From Microbacterium luteolum (GTDB lineage Bacteria > Actinomycetota > Actinomycetes > Actinomycetales > Microbacteriaceae): a stretch of DNA of 64,000 nt. The translations under genes and the position numbers were made by a program. The stretch covers positions 2,826,950 to 2,890,949 of the forward strand of contig NZ_BAAAUN010000001.1 of assembly GCF_039533965.1 (NCBI RefSeq), written 5' to 3'. Position 1 is the first letter of the stretch. Each line of letters begins with the position of its first letter. Under the pieces are notes generated by a model. That model did no database searches, was not told where the DNA came from, and saw only the letters and a list, made by a program, of their open reading frames with translations. Below are positions 25,274 to 33,924 of the stretch, piece by piece.

Positions 25274-25306
25274 GTTGCACACGCAACTATAAAGCGCAAG
25301 CAACTA
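25274..25306. promoter_or_regulatory. MarR operator candidates between MFS and marR
   Basis: GTTGC-acac-GCAAC (25274-25287) is a perfect inverted repeat, and GCAACTA repeats directly at 25283-25289 and 25300-25306. This A/T-rich stretch stands out from its GC-rich surroundings and lies between the divergent starts. Confidence 0.6.
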
Positions 25307-25320
25307 CTTGAGGAGTGCTG

Positions 25321-25791
25321 ATGGGAATCGCGGACGACGCCGTCGAAGTGCGCGCCCAGGGGTGGCGGACACTGGCCGCTCTGCACGGTCTGATCGAAGC
25401 CGAGCTGGAGCGCGCCCTGGGTGACGCCGTCGGTCTCTCGGTCGTGGAGTACACCGTGCTCGACGCGCTGGAGCGTCAGGACGGCTGGCACATGCGCATG
25501 CAGCAGCTCGCCAGGGCGACCGCGCTGAGTCCCAGCGCCACGACCCGGCTCGTGAACCGCCTGGAGGACCGCGCTCTCCTCACGCGCGTGCTGTGCGCCG
25601 ACGACCGCCGCGGCATCTACACCGAGCTGACGGCATCCGGTCGTGAGCTCTACGAACGAGCCCACCCGATCCACGACGCCACGCTCCGCCGCGCGCTGGA
25701 CGAGGCGGCCACCCAGCCGGAGCTCGCTCCGGTGGTCGACGCGCTGCACGGCGTCGCGCTTCCGGCGCTCGTCACGACGACGACGGGCTGA
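25321..25791 (+). CDS. MarR family transcriptional regulator
   Basis: 156 residues from the ATG with GAGGAG upstream. The winged helix is clear: VVEYTVLDALERQDGWHMRMQQLARATALSPSATTRLVNRL in pieces and CADDRRGIYTELTASGREL for the wing. It diverges from the MFS exporter and probably represses both until a toxic ligand binds. Its end overlaps the convergent response-regulator gene by 20 bases. Confidence 0.9.
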   Translation: MGIADDAVEVRAQGWRTLAALHGLIEAELERALGDAVGLSVVEYTVLDALERQDGWHMRMQQLARATALSPSATTRLVNRLEDRALLTRVLCADDRRGIYTELTASGRELYERAHPIHDATLRRALDEAATQPELAPVVDALHGVALPALVTTTTG

Positions 25792-26470
25792 TCCCGCCCG
25801 GCGGCCGATCGTCCTGCGCGCCGGGAACGATCAGTCCCATCTCGTACGCACTGATCGCCGCCTGTGCGCGGTCGCGCAGATGGAGTTTGGTCAGGACGTT
25901 GCTGACGTGCGTCTTGACCGTGTGCTCGCTCACCACGAGTTCGGCGGCCATCTCCGCGTTCGACAGGGCGCGCCCCAACAGGACGAGGGTCTCGAGCTCT
26001 CGAGCGGTCAGCACCTCGCGGTACCGGGCAGGAATGCCGGGAAGAGGCTGCCTGCGCACTGCCGCCTCGATGAGTCGTCGTGTCACCGCCGGAGCGATCA
26101 GGGCGTCGCCCGCCGCGACCACCCGGACGGCCTGCACGAGGTCGTCGCGGCGCAGATCCTTGAGCAGGTAGCCGCTCGCGCCGGAGCGCAGTGCGTCGAA
26201 GACGTAGTCGTCCTGGTCGAAGGTGGTGAGCATGATCACCCGGGTCGCCGTGGCGGCGCAGATGGTCTTCGTCGCCGCGATCCCGTCGAGCTGCGGCATC
26301 CGGATATCCATCAGCATCACGTCGGGCCGGTGCACCTGGGCGGCGGCGATCGCCTGCAACCCGTCGCTCGCCTCGCCGACGACGTCGATGTCGGGCTGGG
26401 CGTCGAGGATCATCACGAAGCCCGTCCTGACCAGCTCCTGGTCATCGGCCACGACCACTCGAATGCTCAT
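25772..26470 (-). CDS. NarL/LuxR-type response regulator
   Basis: 232 residues. The receiver domain has Asp9-Asp10, phospho-acceptor Asp55 in VMLMDIRMPQLDG, Thr in MLTTFD, and Lys in GYLLKDLRRDDL. The C-terminal LuxR helix-turn-helix is LTARELETLVLLGRALSNAEMA and VSEHTVKTHVSNVLTKLHLRDR. It is the partner of the histidine kinase upstream, with a four-base overlap. Target genes are unknown; the divergent DUF4097 protein is the obvious candidate. Confidence 0.93.
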   Translation of the reverse strand: MSIRVVVADDQELVRTGFVMILDAQPDIDVVGEASDGLQAIAAAQVHRPDVMLMDIRMPQLDGIAATKTICAATATRVIMLTTFDQDDYVFDALRSGASGYLLKDLRRDDLVQAVRVVAAGDALIAPAVTRRLIEAAVRRQPLPGIPARYREVLTARELETLVLLGRALSNAEMAAELVVSEHTVKTHVSNVLTKLHLRDRAQAAISAYEMGLIVPGAQDDRPPGGISPSSS

Positions 26471-27642
26471 GAAGCGGGTATCCGAGCCGTGACCTCGAAC
26501 CCGCTCGCTCCGACACGAGGGCCGGATCGCGCCGACCCACCGCACGCGGCGGCACGTTCCCGGATGCCGATCAGGCCGGCCCCGCTCCCGCTGTCCGCGC
26601 CGGGGGTCGTGGCGCGCTTGCCGTCGTCCACCACCGAGACGATCAGCTCGGAGTCGTCCCAGCGCAGCGCGACCGCGACATTCTCGGCATCGGCGTGCTT
26701 GATCACGTTGGTGAGCGCCTCCTGGACGATCCGATAGACCGCGACCTCCACGTCGGGTGGCAGCGCGCGGGGGATGCCGCTGGACTGGAGGGTTCCGTGC
26801 AGGCCGACGCCGGCGACGAGATCGGGGAGCCGGGCGAGAGTCGGCTGCGGAGTCCGAGCGAGGTCGGGCTCCGCGAGCAGGCCCAGCGTTCTTCGCAGCT
26901 GACCCATCGCATCGCGGCCCGCCTCGGCGATCGCGTCGAAGATGGCCTCGCTGCGCCCGGGAACAGCAGCTCCGGCTGCCGCTCCGGCCTCCGCCTGCAC
27001 GACCATCAGGCTGACCGCGTGGGCGAGGATGTCGTGCATATCCCTGGCGATCCTGGCGCGCTCCCGCTCGGCTGCCCGCTCGGCCTCCACCGCACGCTCG
27101 CGCGCTGCCCGTGCCGCCCGTTCCTCGAGCATCGTCGTGTTCTCCCGGTGGAGTTTCGCACTTCGGCCCAATGCGTACGCCGCTCCCCACAGGATCGCCT
27201 CCCGGATCCCGACGGCGAGCGATCCGAAGACGCCGCCGATGATCGTGATCCCGGCCGCCGCCAGGACGAGGGTCAGCCGGCGCTGCCGCTGCGGTGCCCG
27301 CTCGGCCACCGCGTACATGAGCATGAGCGCGCCGTACCAGATCGGCTGCTCCGGCCCGTCACCGCCGACGATCGCGTACACGCCGATCCCCGCCGCGGAG
27401 ATGAGCAGACAGGTGATCGGCGCATGCCGGCGCCCCAGGACGGGAAGCGAGACGAGCAGGACCGGCAGGAACTCGGCGGCGGTCCAGGGCCTGCCATCCC
27501 CGCGGGTGGTGGTCAGGAACGGGGTGACCTGTCCGGCCAATGCCAGCACCGTGAGTGCGGCATCCGCTCCGGCGGGGGGAAGGCTGCGCAGGCGCGCCGA
27601 CCATCCGTGCAGCGCACGCCGTATCGCAGAAACGTCGGACAT
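26467..27642 (-). CDS. NarL-type sensor histidine kinase
   Basis: 391 residues. About four to five membrane segments (residues 25-160) form the sensor, with almost no outside loop, as in intramembrane-sensing kinases. HisKA_3 follows with His203 in RIARDMHDILAH, and an HATPase domain has VVDDGK and GLIGIRERAAACGG. GGAGTCG precedes the ATG. Gene order kinase-regulator with an adjacent divergent membrane protein recalls LiaFSR/DesKR-type envelope-stress systems; the stimulus is inferred only by that analogy. Confidence 0.92.
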   Translation of the reverse strand: MSDVSAIRRALHGWSARLRSLPPAGADAALTVLALAGQVTPFLTTTRGDGRPWTAAEFLPVLLVSLPVLGRRHAPITCLLISAAGIGVYAIVGGDGPEQPIWYGALMLMYAVAERAPQRQRRLTLVLAAAGITIIGGVFGSLAVGIREAILWGAAYALGRSAKLHRENTTMLEERAARAARERAVEAERAAERERARIARDMHDILAHAVSLMVVQAEAGAAAGAAVPGRSEAIFDAIAEAGRDAMGQLRRTLGLLAEPDLARTPQPTLARLPDLVAGVGLHGTLQSSGIPRALPPDVEVAVYRIVQEALTNVIKHADAENVAVALRWDDSELIVSVVDDGKRATTPGADSGSGAGLIGIRERAAACGGSARSGPRVGASGFEVTARIPAS

Positions 27643-27802
27643 CGACTCCTCCTCGGATCGCGCCTGTGACCGACGCTACTCCCGCAGCCGCCGGCCGTCC
27701 TCACTCGCGCGAGGGAGATCCGAAATCGGTCGCACCGGCGATCCGCCGGGCTCCGTGGGCGAGCAGTGTGAGCGGTGTCCCGCATCCAGCAGAGGAGTCG
27801 TC

Positions 27803-27847
27803 ATGTCATCGAATCACTCGCCCACCACCACATCGACCCCGTCGTGA
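27803..27847 (+). other. Short ORF with ribosome site just upstream of the DUF4097 gene (leader or frameshift)
   Basis: AGAGGAG precedes an ATG that codes 14 residues (MSSNHSPTTTSTPS) and stops at 27845. The downstream membrane protein is in the next frame and has no ribosome site of its own. Either the 14 codons are its true N-terminus, separated by a one-base frameshift, or they form a coupled leader peptide. Confidence 0.5.
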
Positions 27848-27860
27848 GCCGGTCGGCGCC

Positions 27861-29174
27861 GTGCGCGCCGCCGCCATGATCATCGGTCCGTTCCTGCTTC
27901 TTGCGGGCGTGGTGCTCATGATCCTGCCCGGGTTCTGGACCCTGTCGCATCTGTTCTTCCTCGCCGGAAGCCTCGCGATGCTGCCGACAGGCGTCGCACT
28001 GCACAGTCTGTTCGTCGACCGGCATCCGACCTGGCCGAGCCGGACAGCGCTCGTGCTGACCTCGGCCGGCGCGTTGGCGCTGGCCGGCCAGTTCGTCATC
28101 GACTTCGTCGTCGTCCACCTCGGCGGCGGCGACGCCGAAGCCGTCGACCGCATGTTCGACACGATCCGGAGTGCCGCACCGATGGATCTGATCTTCTACA
28201 CGGTGGGCCCTGCACTGCTGTTCACCGGACTCGCCGTCTTCGGGGTCCTCCTGATCCTCCGCCCGAACCCCCGGCGACTCCCGGGGTGGATGCTCGTCGC
28301 CGGCGCCTCGCTCATGGGCGTCGCACGGGTCGTCGAATCCCGGCCGACCGAGGTCGTCGCGCTCGCGATCATCGTCGTCGGGCTCGCACTCACCGTGCGG
28401 GCCGGGCGCGGAGAACCCCGCCCGGTCGCCACCGACCGCATCGGTCTCACCGTCGCACCGAAACGTCGCCGTCGGATGGTGCTTCTCGGCGCCCTCGGGG
28501 CGATCGTGCTCGTCGCGGCCGGCCTGACCCTGGTCACCGTCCTGCCGGCGGTGTCCACGACGCACGACCAGATCCGACTGCCGATCGAGCAGCAGCACCT
28601 GCGGCTGGACGTCTCCAGCGGTGATGTGGTCCTGCGCCACGGCACAGGAACGGAGATCATCGTCGATCGGACGACGCGACGAGGCATCACCGAGCCGACC
28701 ATCCGGGAGACCTCCGGCGCCGACGGCATCGTCATCGAGGCCGACTGCAGCGGGCAGTTCAACTCCGGCTGCGAGGTCTCCTACGACATCACCATCCCGG
28801 ACGGCTTCGACCTCGAGATCGAGATCGGCGGCGGCTCGCTCACCGCGCGCGACATCGAGGTCGGGACGGTGAACCTTCGGATCGCGAGCGGCGACGTCGA
28901 ACTGGCCGGTGTGAGCGGCTTGTCGGAGGCTGTCGTCGATGTCGCCTCCGGGGAGGTCTCGCTCGACTTCGCGAGCGTTCCCGACAGCATCGACGCCACC
29001 GTCAGCTCCGGTCGCATCGAGATCGGTCTGCCCGACGGATCGTACGACGTGACCGCGGAGGCGGGCGCCGGAGACGAGCGGATCGATGTGGACGTCGACC
29101 CCGACAGTGACAGCGCGATCCGCGCACGCACAGGACAGGGCGACATCGAGATCGTCGGCAACGGCCGTCGATGA
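27861..29174 (+). CDS. Membrane protein with C-terminal DUF4097 beta-helix domain
   Basis: 437 residues from GTG 27861 (ATG 27876 is an alternative; see the short ORF upstream). About six or seven membrane segments (to residue 235) are followed by an outside domain with repeated short beta units: LRLDVSSGDVVLRHG, VNLRIASGDVELAGV, VVDVASGEVSLDF, ATVSSGRIEIGLP. This is the DUF4097/putative adhesin beta-helix seen in LiaF-like and stress-response partners of two-component systems. It diverges from the kinase-regulator pair and may be their sensor partner or target. Confidence 0.8.
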   Translation: MRAAAMIIGPFLLLAGVVLMILPGFWTLSHLFFLAGSLAMLPTGVALHSLFVDRHPTWPSRTALVLTSAGALALAGQFVIDFVVVHLGGGDAEAVDRMFDTIRSAAPMDLIFYTVGPALLFTGLAVFGVLLILRPNPRRLPGWMLVAGASLMGVARVVESRPTEVVALAIIVVGLALTVRAGRGEPRPVATDRIGLTVAPKRRRRMVLLGALGAIVLVAAGLTLVTVLPAVSTTHDQIRLPIEQQHLRLDVSSGDVVLRHGTGTEIIVDRTTRRGITEPTIRETSGADGIVIEADCSGQFNSGCEVSYDITIPDGFDLEIEIGGGSLTARDIEVGTVNLRIASGDVELAGVSGLSEAVVDVASGEVSLDFASVPDSIDATVSSGRIEIGLPDGSYDVTAEAGAGDERIDVDVDPDSDSAIRARTGQGDIEIVGNGRR

Positions 29175-29227
29175 CTCCCCACCAGCGCATGAATCAGCGA
29201 AACAACACCGGACAGGAAGGCACGCCC

Positions 29228-30034
29228 ATGAATGATCAGCTGCTCACCGACAGGACCGCCGTGATCTACGGCGCCGGAGCCATCGGCGCCGCCACCGCGC
29301 GAGTGTTCGCCCGCGAGGGCGCCCGGGTGTTCCTCGCCGGGAGGACGCCGGCGAGGCTCGACGCCGTGGCACAGGGCATCGCGGCCGAGGGCGGTACGGT
29401 CGCGACCGCTCAGCTCGACGTGCACGATCAGCAGGCGGTCGAGCGGCACGCCGCTCAGGTCGCGTCGACCGAAGGGGGCATCGACATCGTCATGAATGCG
29501 GTGAGTGTTCCGCACGATCAGGGCACGGGCTTGGCTGATCTCTCGGTGGAGGCCTTCCTGCAGCCGATCGACGGCTTCCTGCGGATGCTGTTCATCACCA
29601 GCAAGGCCGTCGCGCCGCACATGGGGCATGAACGCCCTGGCGTCATCCTCACGCTGTCCGAGCCGGGTGCGAAGCTCACGGCGCCTGGGATCCTCGGGCA
29701 CGGCGTCAGCGCGGCCGGCAAGGAGGCGTTCTCGCGCCTGCTCGCGGCCGAGCTGGCGGCGAGCAACATCCGGGTCGTCGGCATCCGCCCGCACGCGATC
29801 ATCGATGCTCCGGCCGCGGGGTCCTACACCGGAGCCCTGTTCGAACAGTTCGCCGCGGCAGGCGGGCGCTCGGTCCAGGGCTTCCTCACCGAAGAGCTCG
29901 CGCAGGGGACGCTTCTGAAGCGCCTGCCCACTCTCTCGGAGGTCGCGGAGATGGCCGCTTTCCTCGCGTCGGATCGTGCAGGATCCATCACCGGGACCGT
30001 GGTCAACCTCTCCGCCGGGGCGCTGGTCGACTGA
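29228..30034 (+). CDS. SDR family oxidoreductase lacking the catalytic tyrosine
   Basis: 268 residues. The Rossmann motif GAGAIGAATARVFAREGARV (residues about 15-34) and NAVSV fit short-chain dehydrogenases. In the YxxxK position the sequence is SAAGK, so Ser161 replaces Tyr while Lys165 remains. Catalysis may differ or be lost. AGGAAGG upstream suits the ATG. Co-directional with the membrane protein before it, from which it is 53 bases away; the function is not evident. Confidence 0.85.
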   Translation: MNDQLLTDRTAVIYGAGAIGAATARVFAREGARVFLAGRTPARLDAVAQGIAAEGGTVATAQLDVHDQQAVERHAAQVASTEGGIDIVMNAVSVPHDQGTGLADLSVEAFLQPIDGFLRMLFITSKAVAPHMGHERPGVILTLSEPGAKLTAPGILGHGVSAAGKEAFSRLLAAELAASNIRVVGIRPHAIIDAPAAGSYTGALFEQFAAAGGRSVQGFLTEELAQGTLLKRLPTLSEVAEMAAFLASDRAGSITGTVVNLSAGALVD

Positions 30035-30042
30035 GGCAGAGG

Positions 30043-31014
30043 TCAGTCGATCTCGTCGGCCTCCGCGACCGGCGCTGTCGTGATCACGATCTTGCCGGTC
30101 GCGTGGCCTTCGATCGATCGCGCATACGCGGCACGCACATCTTCGAGCGGATGCACGGAGTCGATCGGAAGCTCGATCCTGCCGTCGGCGAGGAGCTGCG
30201 CGATCATCGCGAGCTCCGGCCCGCCGGCTTCCGCCCCGCCGACGCCGCGGACCGGATGACGGGATCGCGCCTCGCAGTCGGCGATGGTGTTGATCCGATC
30301 CGCGGGGACGCCCAGCGAGAGGGTGAGGTCGACGGTCCCGTGGCCGACGGTGTCGAGCACCACGGTGAGCCCGTCGGGCGCCGCCGCGCGCATCGCCTCG
30401 GTGAGGTCGTCGCCGTAGGCGAGGGGGTGGATGCCGAGCCGTTGCAGCAGCGGGTGGTTGCGGGTGCTGGCCGTCCCGAGCGCCCGCGCACCGCGCAGGA
30501 CGCAGAGCTGCGCGGTGAGGATGCCGACACCGCCGGTCGCACCGCTCACGAGCACGACGTCGCCCTCGCCGATCCGCTGTGACTCCACGCTCGCGACGGC
30601 GGTGCGCCCGACGACGTTGAGTGCTCCCGCGACGAGGAGCGAGAGTCCCTCGGGCACGCGGACGAGCAGGTCGGGGTCGATCACCAGGTGGTCGGCCTGC
30701 GCCTCGTATCGCAGACCGCCGAAGACCCGCTCGCCGACGCGCCACCCGCTCACGTCATCGCCGAGCGCTTCGATCGTGCCGGAGAAGTCGTAGCCGTTGC
30801 CCGACGGCAGACTCCGCTCGTACGGGTCGTGCATCGGCTCGCCGCTGAACAGCTTCCAGTCCACGGGGTTCACGCCGGCCGCGGCGACCCGCACCAGGAC
30901 CTCGCCCGGTGCGGAGCGAGGCACCGCACGGCGCTCGATCTCCAGCACCTCGGGCCCCCCGAACCGGCGGAAGACGACGCGTCGCGATGCGGCATCCGTC
31001 GGTTCGGGGGTCAT
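30043..31014 (-). CDS. NADP-dependent zinc-less alcohol dehydrogenase (quinone-reductase-like)
   Basis: 323 residues of the medium-chain reductase family. The GroES-like N-terminal part has VRVAAAGVNPVDWKLFSG; the nucleotide-binding part has VLVSGATGGVGILTAQL near residue 155. The Cys and His zinc ligands of alcohol dehydrogenases are missing, as in quinone oxidoreductases. TAGGCT ends six bases before the ATG, so it is probably leaderless. It converges with the SDR gene. Confidence 0.9.
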   Translation of the reverse strand: MTPEPTDAASRRVVFRRFGGPEVLEIERRAVPRSAPGEVLVRVAAAGVNPVDWKLFSGEPMHDPYERSLPSGNGYDFSGTIEALGDDVSGWRVGERVFGGLRYEAQADHLVIDPDLLVRVPEGLSLLVAGALNVVGRTAVASVESQRIGEGDVVLVSGATGGVGILTAQLCVLRGARALGTASTRNHPLLQRLGIHPLAYGDDLTEAMRAAAPDGLTVVLDTVGHGTVDLTLSLGVPADRINTIADCEARSRHPVRGVGGAEAGGPELAMIAQLLADGRIELPIDSVHPLEDVRAAYARSIEGHATGKIVITTAPVAEADEID

Positions 31015-31023
31015 GGGGACAGC

Positions 31024-31974
31024 CTAGGAGGCTCCGCGCGACAGCCAGTCGAGGATGACGCGGTTGGTCGCCTCCGCCTGCTCCTGCTGAATCCAGTGGC
31101 CGCTGTCGAGGTGCACCTCCTCGACGTTCGGCACGAACTCCGCGAGGTTCGGTGACGGCGCCACAGGGTCGCGATCGCCGGAGATCATGAGCGCGGGCTG
31201 GTGGATGATCGGATCGACGTCCCCGAGCAGATGCCAGTCGCGGTCGAAGTTGCGGTACCAGTTGATGCCGCCCGTGAACCCGGTCTTCTCGAAGGCGGCG
31301 ACGTAGACGGCGAGCTCGTCTGCGCTCAACAGGGGTTCTCCGTGAGGCGAGTCGGTCAGCGCGAGTTCGATCATCGCGTTCCCGGGCTGTGGAGCCTGGA
31401 GCGGCTCGTTCCGGCGGTACAGGTTGCGGAGGAATCGCTCCGTGTTCGCGTCGAGCACGGCGTCGGCGACGCCGGGCTGCCGGTTGAAGTGGACGAAGTA
31501 GTAGTCGCTGCCGAGCACCTCCTCCATGAATTCGAGCCACGGCCGCTCACCGCGCGCGGGGTAGGGCAGGCTCAGGCAGATCACCTTGTTCACCCTGGTC
31601 GGGTGCAGCACGGTGAGGCTCCACACGACCATCGCGCCCCAGTCGTGACCGACGAAGGTCGCGTCCTCGTAGCCGTAGTGGTCGAGCAGGGCCACGAGAT
31701 CGCCGGCCAGCTGCGCGACGTCGTAGGCGGTGACCTCGCTCGGGCGCGAGGAGTTTCCGAAGCCGCGCTGGTTCGGAGCGATCACGTGGTAGCCCGCGGC
31801 GACCAGCGCGGGCACCTGGTACCGCCAGGTGAAGGCGAGGTCCGGCCAGCCGTGGCACAGCACGATGGGTCGGCCGGCGTTCTCGCGGCCGGCTTCGAAG
31901 ACCTCGAGGGTCACGCCGTTGACGGCGATCAGGGTCGGTTGAGGGAAGGAGAGGGAGGGAGTGAGTGTGTTCAT
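31024..31974 (-). CDS. Epoxide-hydrolase-like alpha/beta hydrolase
   Basis: 316 residues. HGWPDLAFTWRYQ holds the HGxP oxyanion motif and GHDWGAMVVWSL gives an Asp nucleophile (G-H-D-W-G-A), the mark of soluble epoxide hydrolases and haloalkane dehalogenases; His in LDSGHWIQQEQ completes the triad. A -10-like TAGCGT lies seven bases before the ATG; a GTG three codons earlier is possible. The divergent WYL regulator shares a palindrome with it, so it is probably its target. Confidence 0.88.
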   Translation of the reverse strand: MNTLTPSLSFPQPTLIAVNGVTLEVFEAGRENAGRPIVLCHGWPDLAFTWRYQVPALVAAGYHVIAPNQRGFGNSSRPSEVTAYDVAQLAGDLVALLDHYGYEDATFVGHDWGAMVVWSLTVLHPTRVNKVICLSLPYPARGERPWLEFMEEVLGSDYYFVHFNRQPGVADAVLDANTERFLRNLYRRNEPLQAPQPGNAMIELALTDSPHGEPLLSADELAVYVAAFEKTGFTGGINWYRNFDRDWHLLGDVDPIIHQPALMISGDRDPVAPSPNLAEFVPNVEEVHLDSGHWIQQEQAEATNRVILDWLSRGAS

Positions 31975-31999
31975 GTTCTTCACGCTAGGGAGGTAAACA

Positions 32000-32014
32000 G
32001 GTCACCTGATGACC
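32000..32014. promoter_or_regulatory. Operator palindrome between hydrolase and WYL regulator
   Basis: GGTCA-cctga-TGACC is a perfect inverted repeat in the 64-base gap between divergent starts. It lies just upstream of the hydrolase -10. Confidence 0.6.
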
Positions 32015-32038
32015 GGTTCATCTGGAAAAGTCGTCCCT

Positions 32039-33007
32039 ATGCGAAGTGACCGACTCGTGGCCATCCTCCTCATGCTCCAGCGGCGCGAGCAGGTGACGGC
32101 CGCCGAGGTCGCCGCCGAGCTCGAGGTCTCGGAGCGCACCGCGCGTCGCGACCTCGACGCGCTGGGTCAGAGCGGCGTTCCGGTCTACTCGATCCAGGGC
32201 CGAGCCGGCGGCTGGCGGCTCCTCGGCGGCGGCCGCACCGATCTCTCCGGGCTCACCGCGAGCGAGACCCGCGCCCTGTTCCTCGTCGCCGGCCCGGCCT
32301 CGACGGCGACTCCGGCCGTGAGGTCTGCGCTCCGCAAGCTCGTGCGCGCCCTTCCGGAGTCGTTCCGGGACGAGGCCGAGGCCGCGGCGTCGTCATTGAT
32401 CCTGGACTCCCAGCCGTGGGGGTCTCCGCGCACCGAGCGGCCGCGCCCTCCATTCCTCGACGACCTGCAGGATGCCGCGATCCGCGGCGTGCAGGTGCGA
32501 CTCGGCTACGTCGACAGCTCCGGAGCGGCATCCGACAGAATCGTCCACCCGCTGGGCATCGTCGCCAAGGGCTCATCCTGGTACCTCGTCGCGTATACGG
32601 AGACCGGTCGGCGCACCTTCCGGATGGATCGGGTCTCGTCCGCCGTGGTGACCGAAGCAGCCGTCATCATCCCCGACGGCGTCGATCTCTCCGGAAGCTG
32701 GCAGGAGATCGCGGCCGACATCGACGTCAGGCGGTCGTCGCCCGTCGAGATCCTCGCGACCTGCGAGCCCGAGGGTCTCGACTATCTCAGAGTCGCCGTC
32801 GGCGACAACCTCGAGATCCGAGGAGCCGACGCCGACGGACGCATCTCCGTCGTGATCCGCGGGCCCGGCGAATACGGACTCGCAGGACTTCTCGCCGGAC
32901 TGGTCGAATGGCTCGACATCATCGAGCCCTCCGGTGTTCGCGAACATCTCGCGTCCATCGGCAGCGCCCTCGTCGCACGGTACGGCGGCTCCGGTGCCAC
33001 GCGCTGA
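32039..33007 (+). CDS. YafY/DeoR-type transcriptional regulator with WYL domain
   Basis: 322 residues. N-terminal helix-turn-helix RLVAILLMLQRREQVTAAEV and VSERTARRDLDALGQSGVPV (residues 4-45), then a WYL sensor domain (residues about 135-215: GIVAKGSSWYLVAYTETGRRTFRMDRV in pieces, with the W-Y-L triplet intact) and the WCX extension. WYL domains sense ligands or nucleic acids. It diverges from the epoxide-hydrolase-like gene and probably controls it. Confidence 0.9.
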   Translation: MRSDRLVAILLMLQRREQVTAAEVAAELEVSERTARRDLDALGQSGVPVYSIQGRAGGWRLLGGGRTDLSGLTASETRALFLVAGPASTATPAVRSALRKLVRALPESFRDEAEAAASSLILDSQPWGSPRTERPRPPFLDDLQDAAIRGVQVRLGYVDSSGAASDRIVHPLGIVAKGSSWYLVAYTETGRRTFRMDRVSSAVVTEAAVIIPDGVDLSGSWQEIAADIDVRRSSPVEILATCEPEGLDYLRVAVGDNLEIRGADADGRISVVIRGPGEYGLAGLLAGLVEWLDIIEPSGVREHLASIGSALVARYGGSGATR

Positions 33008-33031
33008 GCGCATCGACACGGCTGGCGCGAT

Positions 33032-33910
33032 TCACTCCGCTCTCTCTTCTCCGAGCACCTCGAACAGGCTCGAGAAGCCCTGGTCGCCGTGGCCGTCGGC
33101 GATGCGCCGGTCCATCAGCCTCTTGACCTCGCGCATGCGGACCGCGTCGACGCCGAGGGTCTCCCGGTGGCTGATCAGGTCGTCCATCAGAGCGGCCTGC
33201 ACGTCGAGAGAGCCGAGATCGGGTCCGTACTCGCCGCTCGCGACGGCGGTGCCGAAGGCGTTCACTAGCGGTGCGTATCCGCCGATCGTGCCGGCGACTC
33301 TCTCCGCGAAGGCCGCGACGTCGACGCCTTCCGCGCGCACGAGGTCGAAGGCGTGCAGGAGCCCGATGAGGAACTCGTAGCCGACTGCCACCTGCGCCAG
33401 GAACTCCACGCCGGCCAGCCCAGGGTCCTCGCCGTAGTATGCGACGGTTCCGAGCGCCTCGAGCGTAGACCGCTGTGCCTTCCAGGCGTCCGGGTCGCCG
33501 CTGAACGAGAGCATCATGGTCGGCGTCCCCATGTACGGCGGGTCTCCCATGAGCCCGCCGTCGATGTACGTCGCCCCCTGCGCGTGCGCCCAGTCCGCGT
33601 TGATCCGCGCCTGAGCGGGCGAGCCGCTGGTGACGTTCACGAGGGCGCGGCCGGCGACAGCATCCGCGATCGTCTCCTGCACGGCCTCGACGGCAGGGCT
33701 ATCGAGCAGGCAGATGACGACGAGCGGACTCGCGGCCACGGCATCCGCCGCGGTCTCCGCCACCGAGGCTCCCGCCGCCGCCAGGGGCTCGGCCTTGCTC
33801 GCCGTCCGGTTCCAGACGGTCGTGCGGTATCCGCGGTCGAGGAACGTTCGTGCGATCGCCGACCCCATGTTCCCGAGGCCGATCACGGTGACCTGGCTGT
33901 TCATCGTCAT
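33032..33910 (-). CDS. NAD(P)-dependent imine-reductase-like / beta-hydroxyacid dehydrogenase
   Basis: 292 residues from an ATG after GGGAAGGA. The Rossmann motif VTVIGLGNMGSAIART and VWNRTASKAEPL are characteristic of the imine reductase branch of the 6-phosphogluconate/3-hydroxyisobutyrate dehydrogenase superfamily. A helical C-terminal dimer domain follows. It reduces C=N or C=O groups with NADPH; the natural substrate is unknown. It lies 14 bases after the MFS pump in one transcript that is predicted to be SoxR controlled. Confidence 0.85.
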   Translation of the reverse strand: MTMNSQVTVIGLGNMGSAIARTFLDRGYRTTVWNRTASKAEPLAAAGASVAETAADAVAASPLVVICLLDSPAVEAVQETIADAVAGRALVNVTSGSPAQARINADWAHAQGATYIDGGLMGDPPYMGTPTMMLSFSGDPDAWKAQRSTLEALGTVAYYGEDPGLAGVEFLAQVAVGYEFLIGLLHAFDLVRAEGVDVAAFAERVAGTIGGYAPLVNAFGTAVASGEYGPDLGSLDVQAALMDDLISHRETLGVDAVRMREVKRLMDRRIADGHGDQGFSSLFEVLGEERAE

Positions 33911-33924
33911 GACGTCCTTCCCCT

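Noticed and set aside
25772..27190. N-terminal extension of the response regulator
   Set aside because: The extra residues are the histidine kinase gene read in another frame; MSIRVVVADD at 26470 is the true start.
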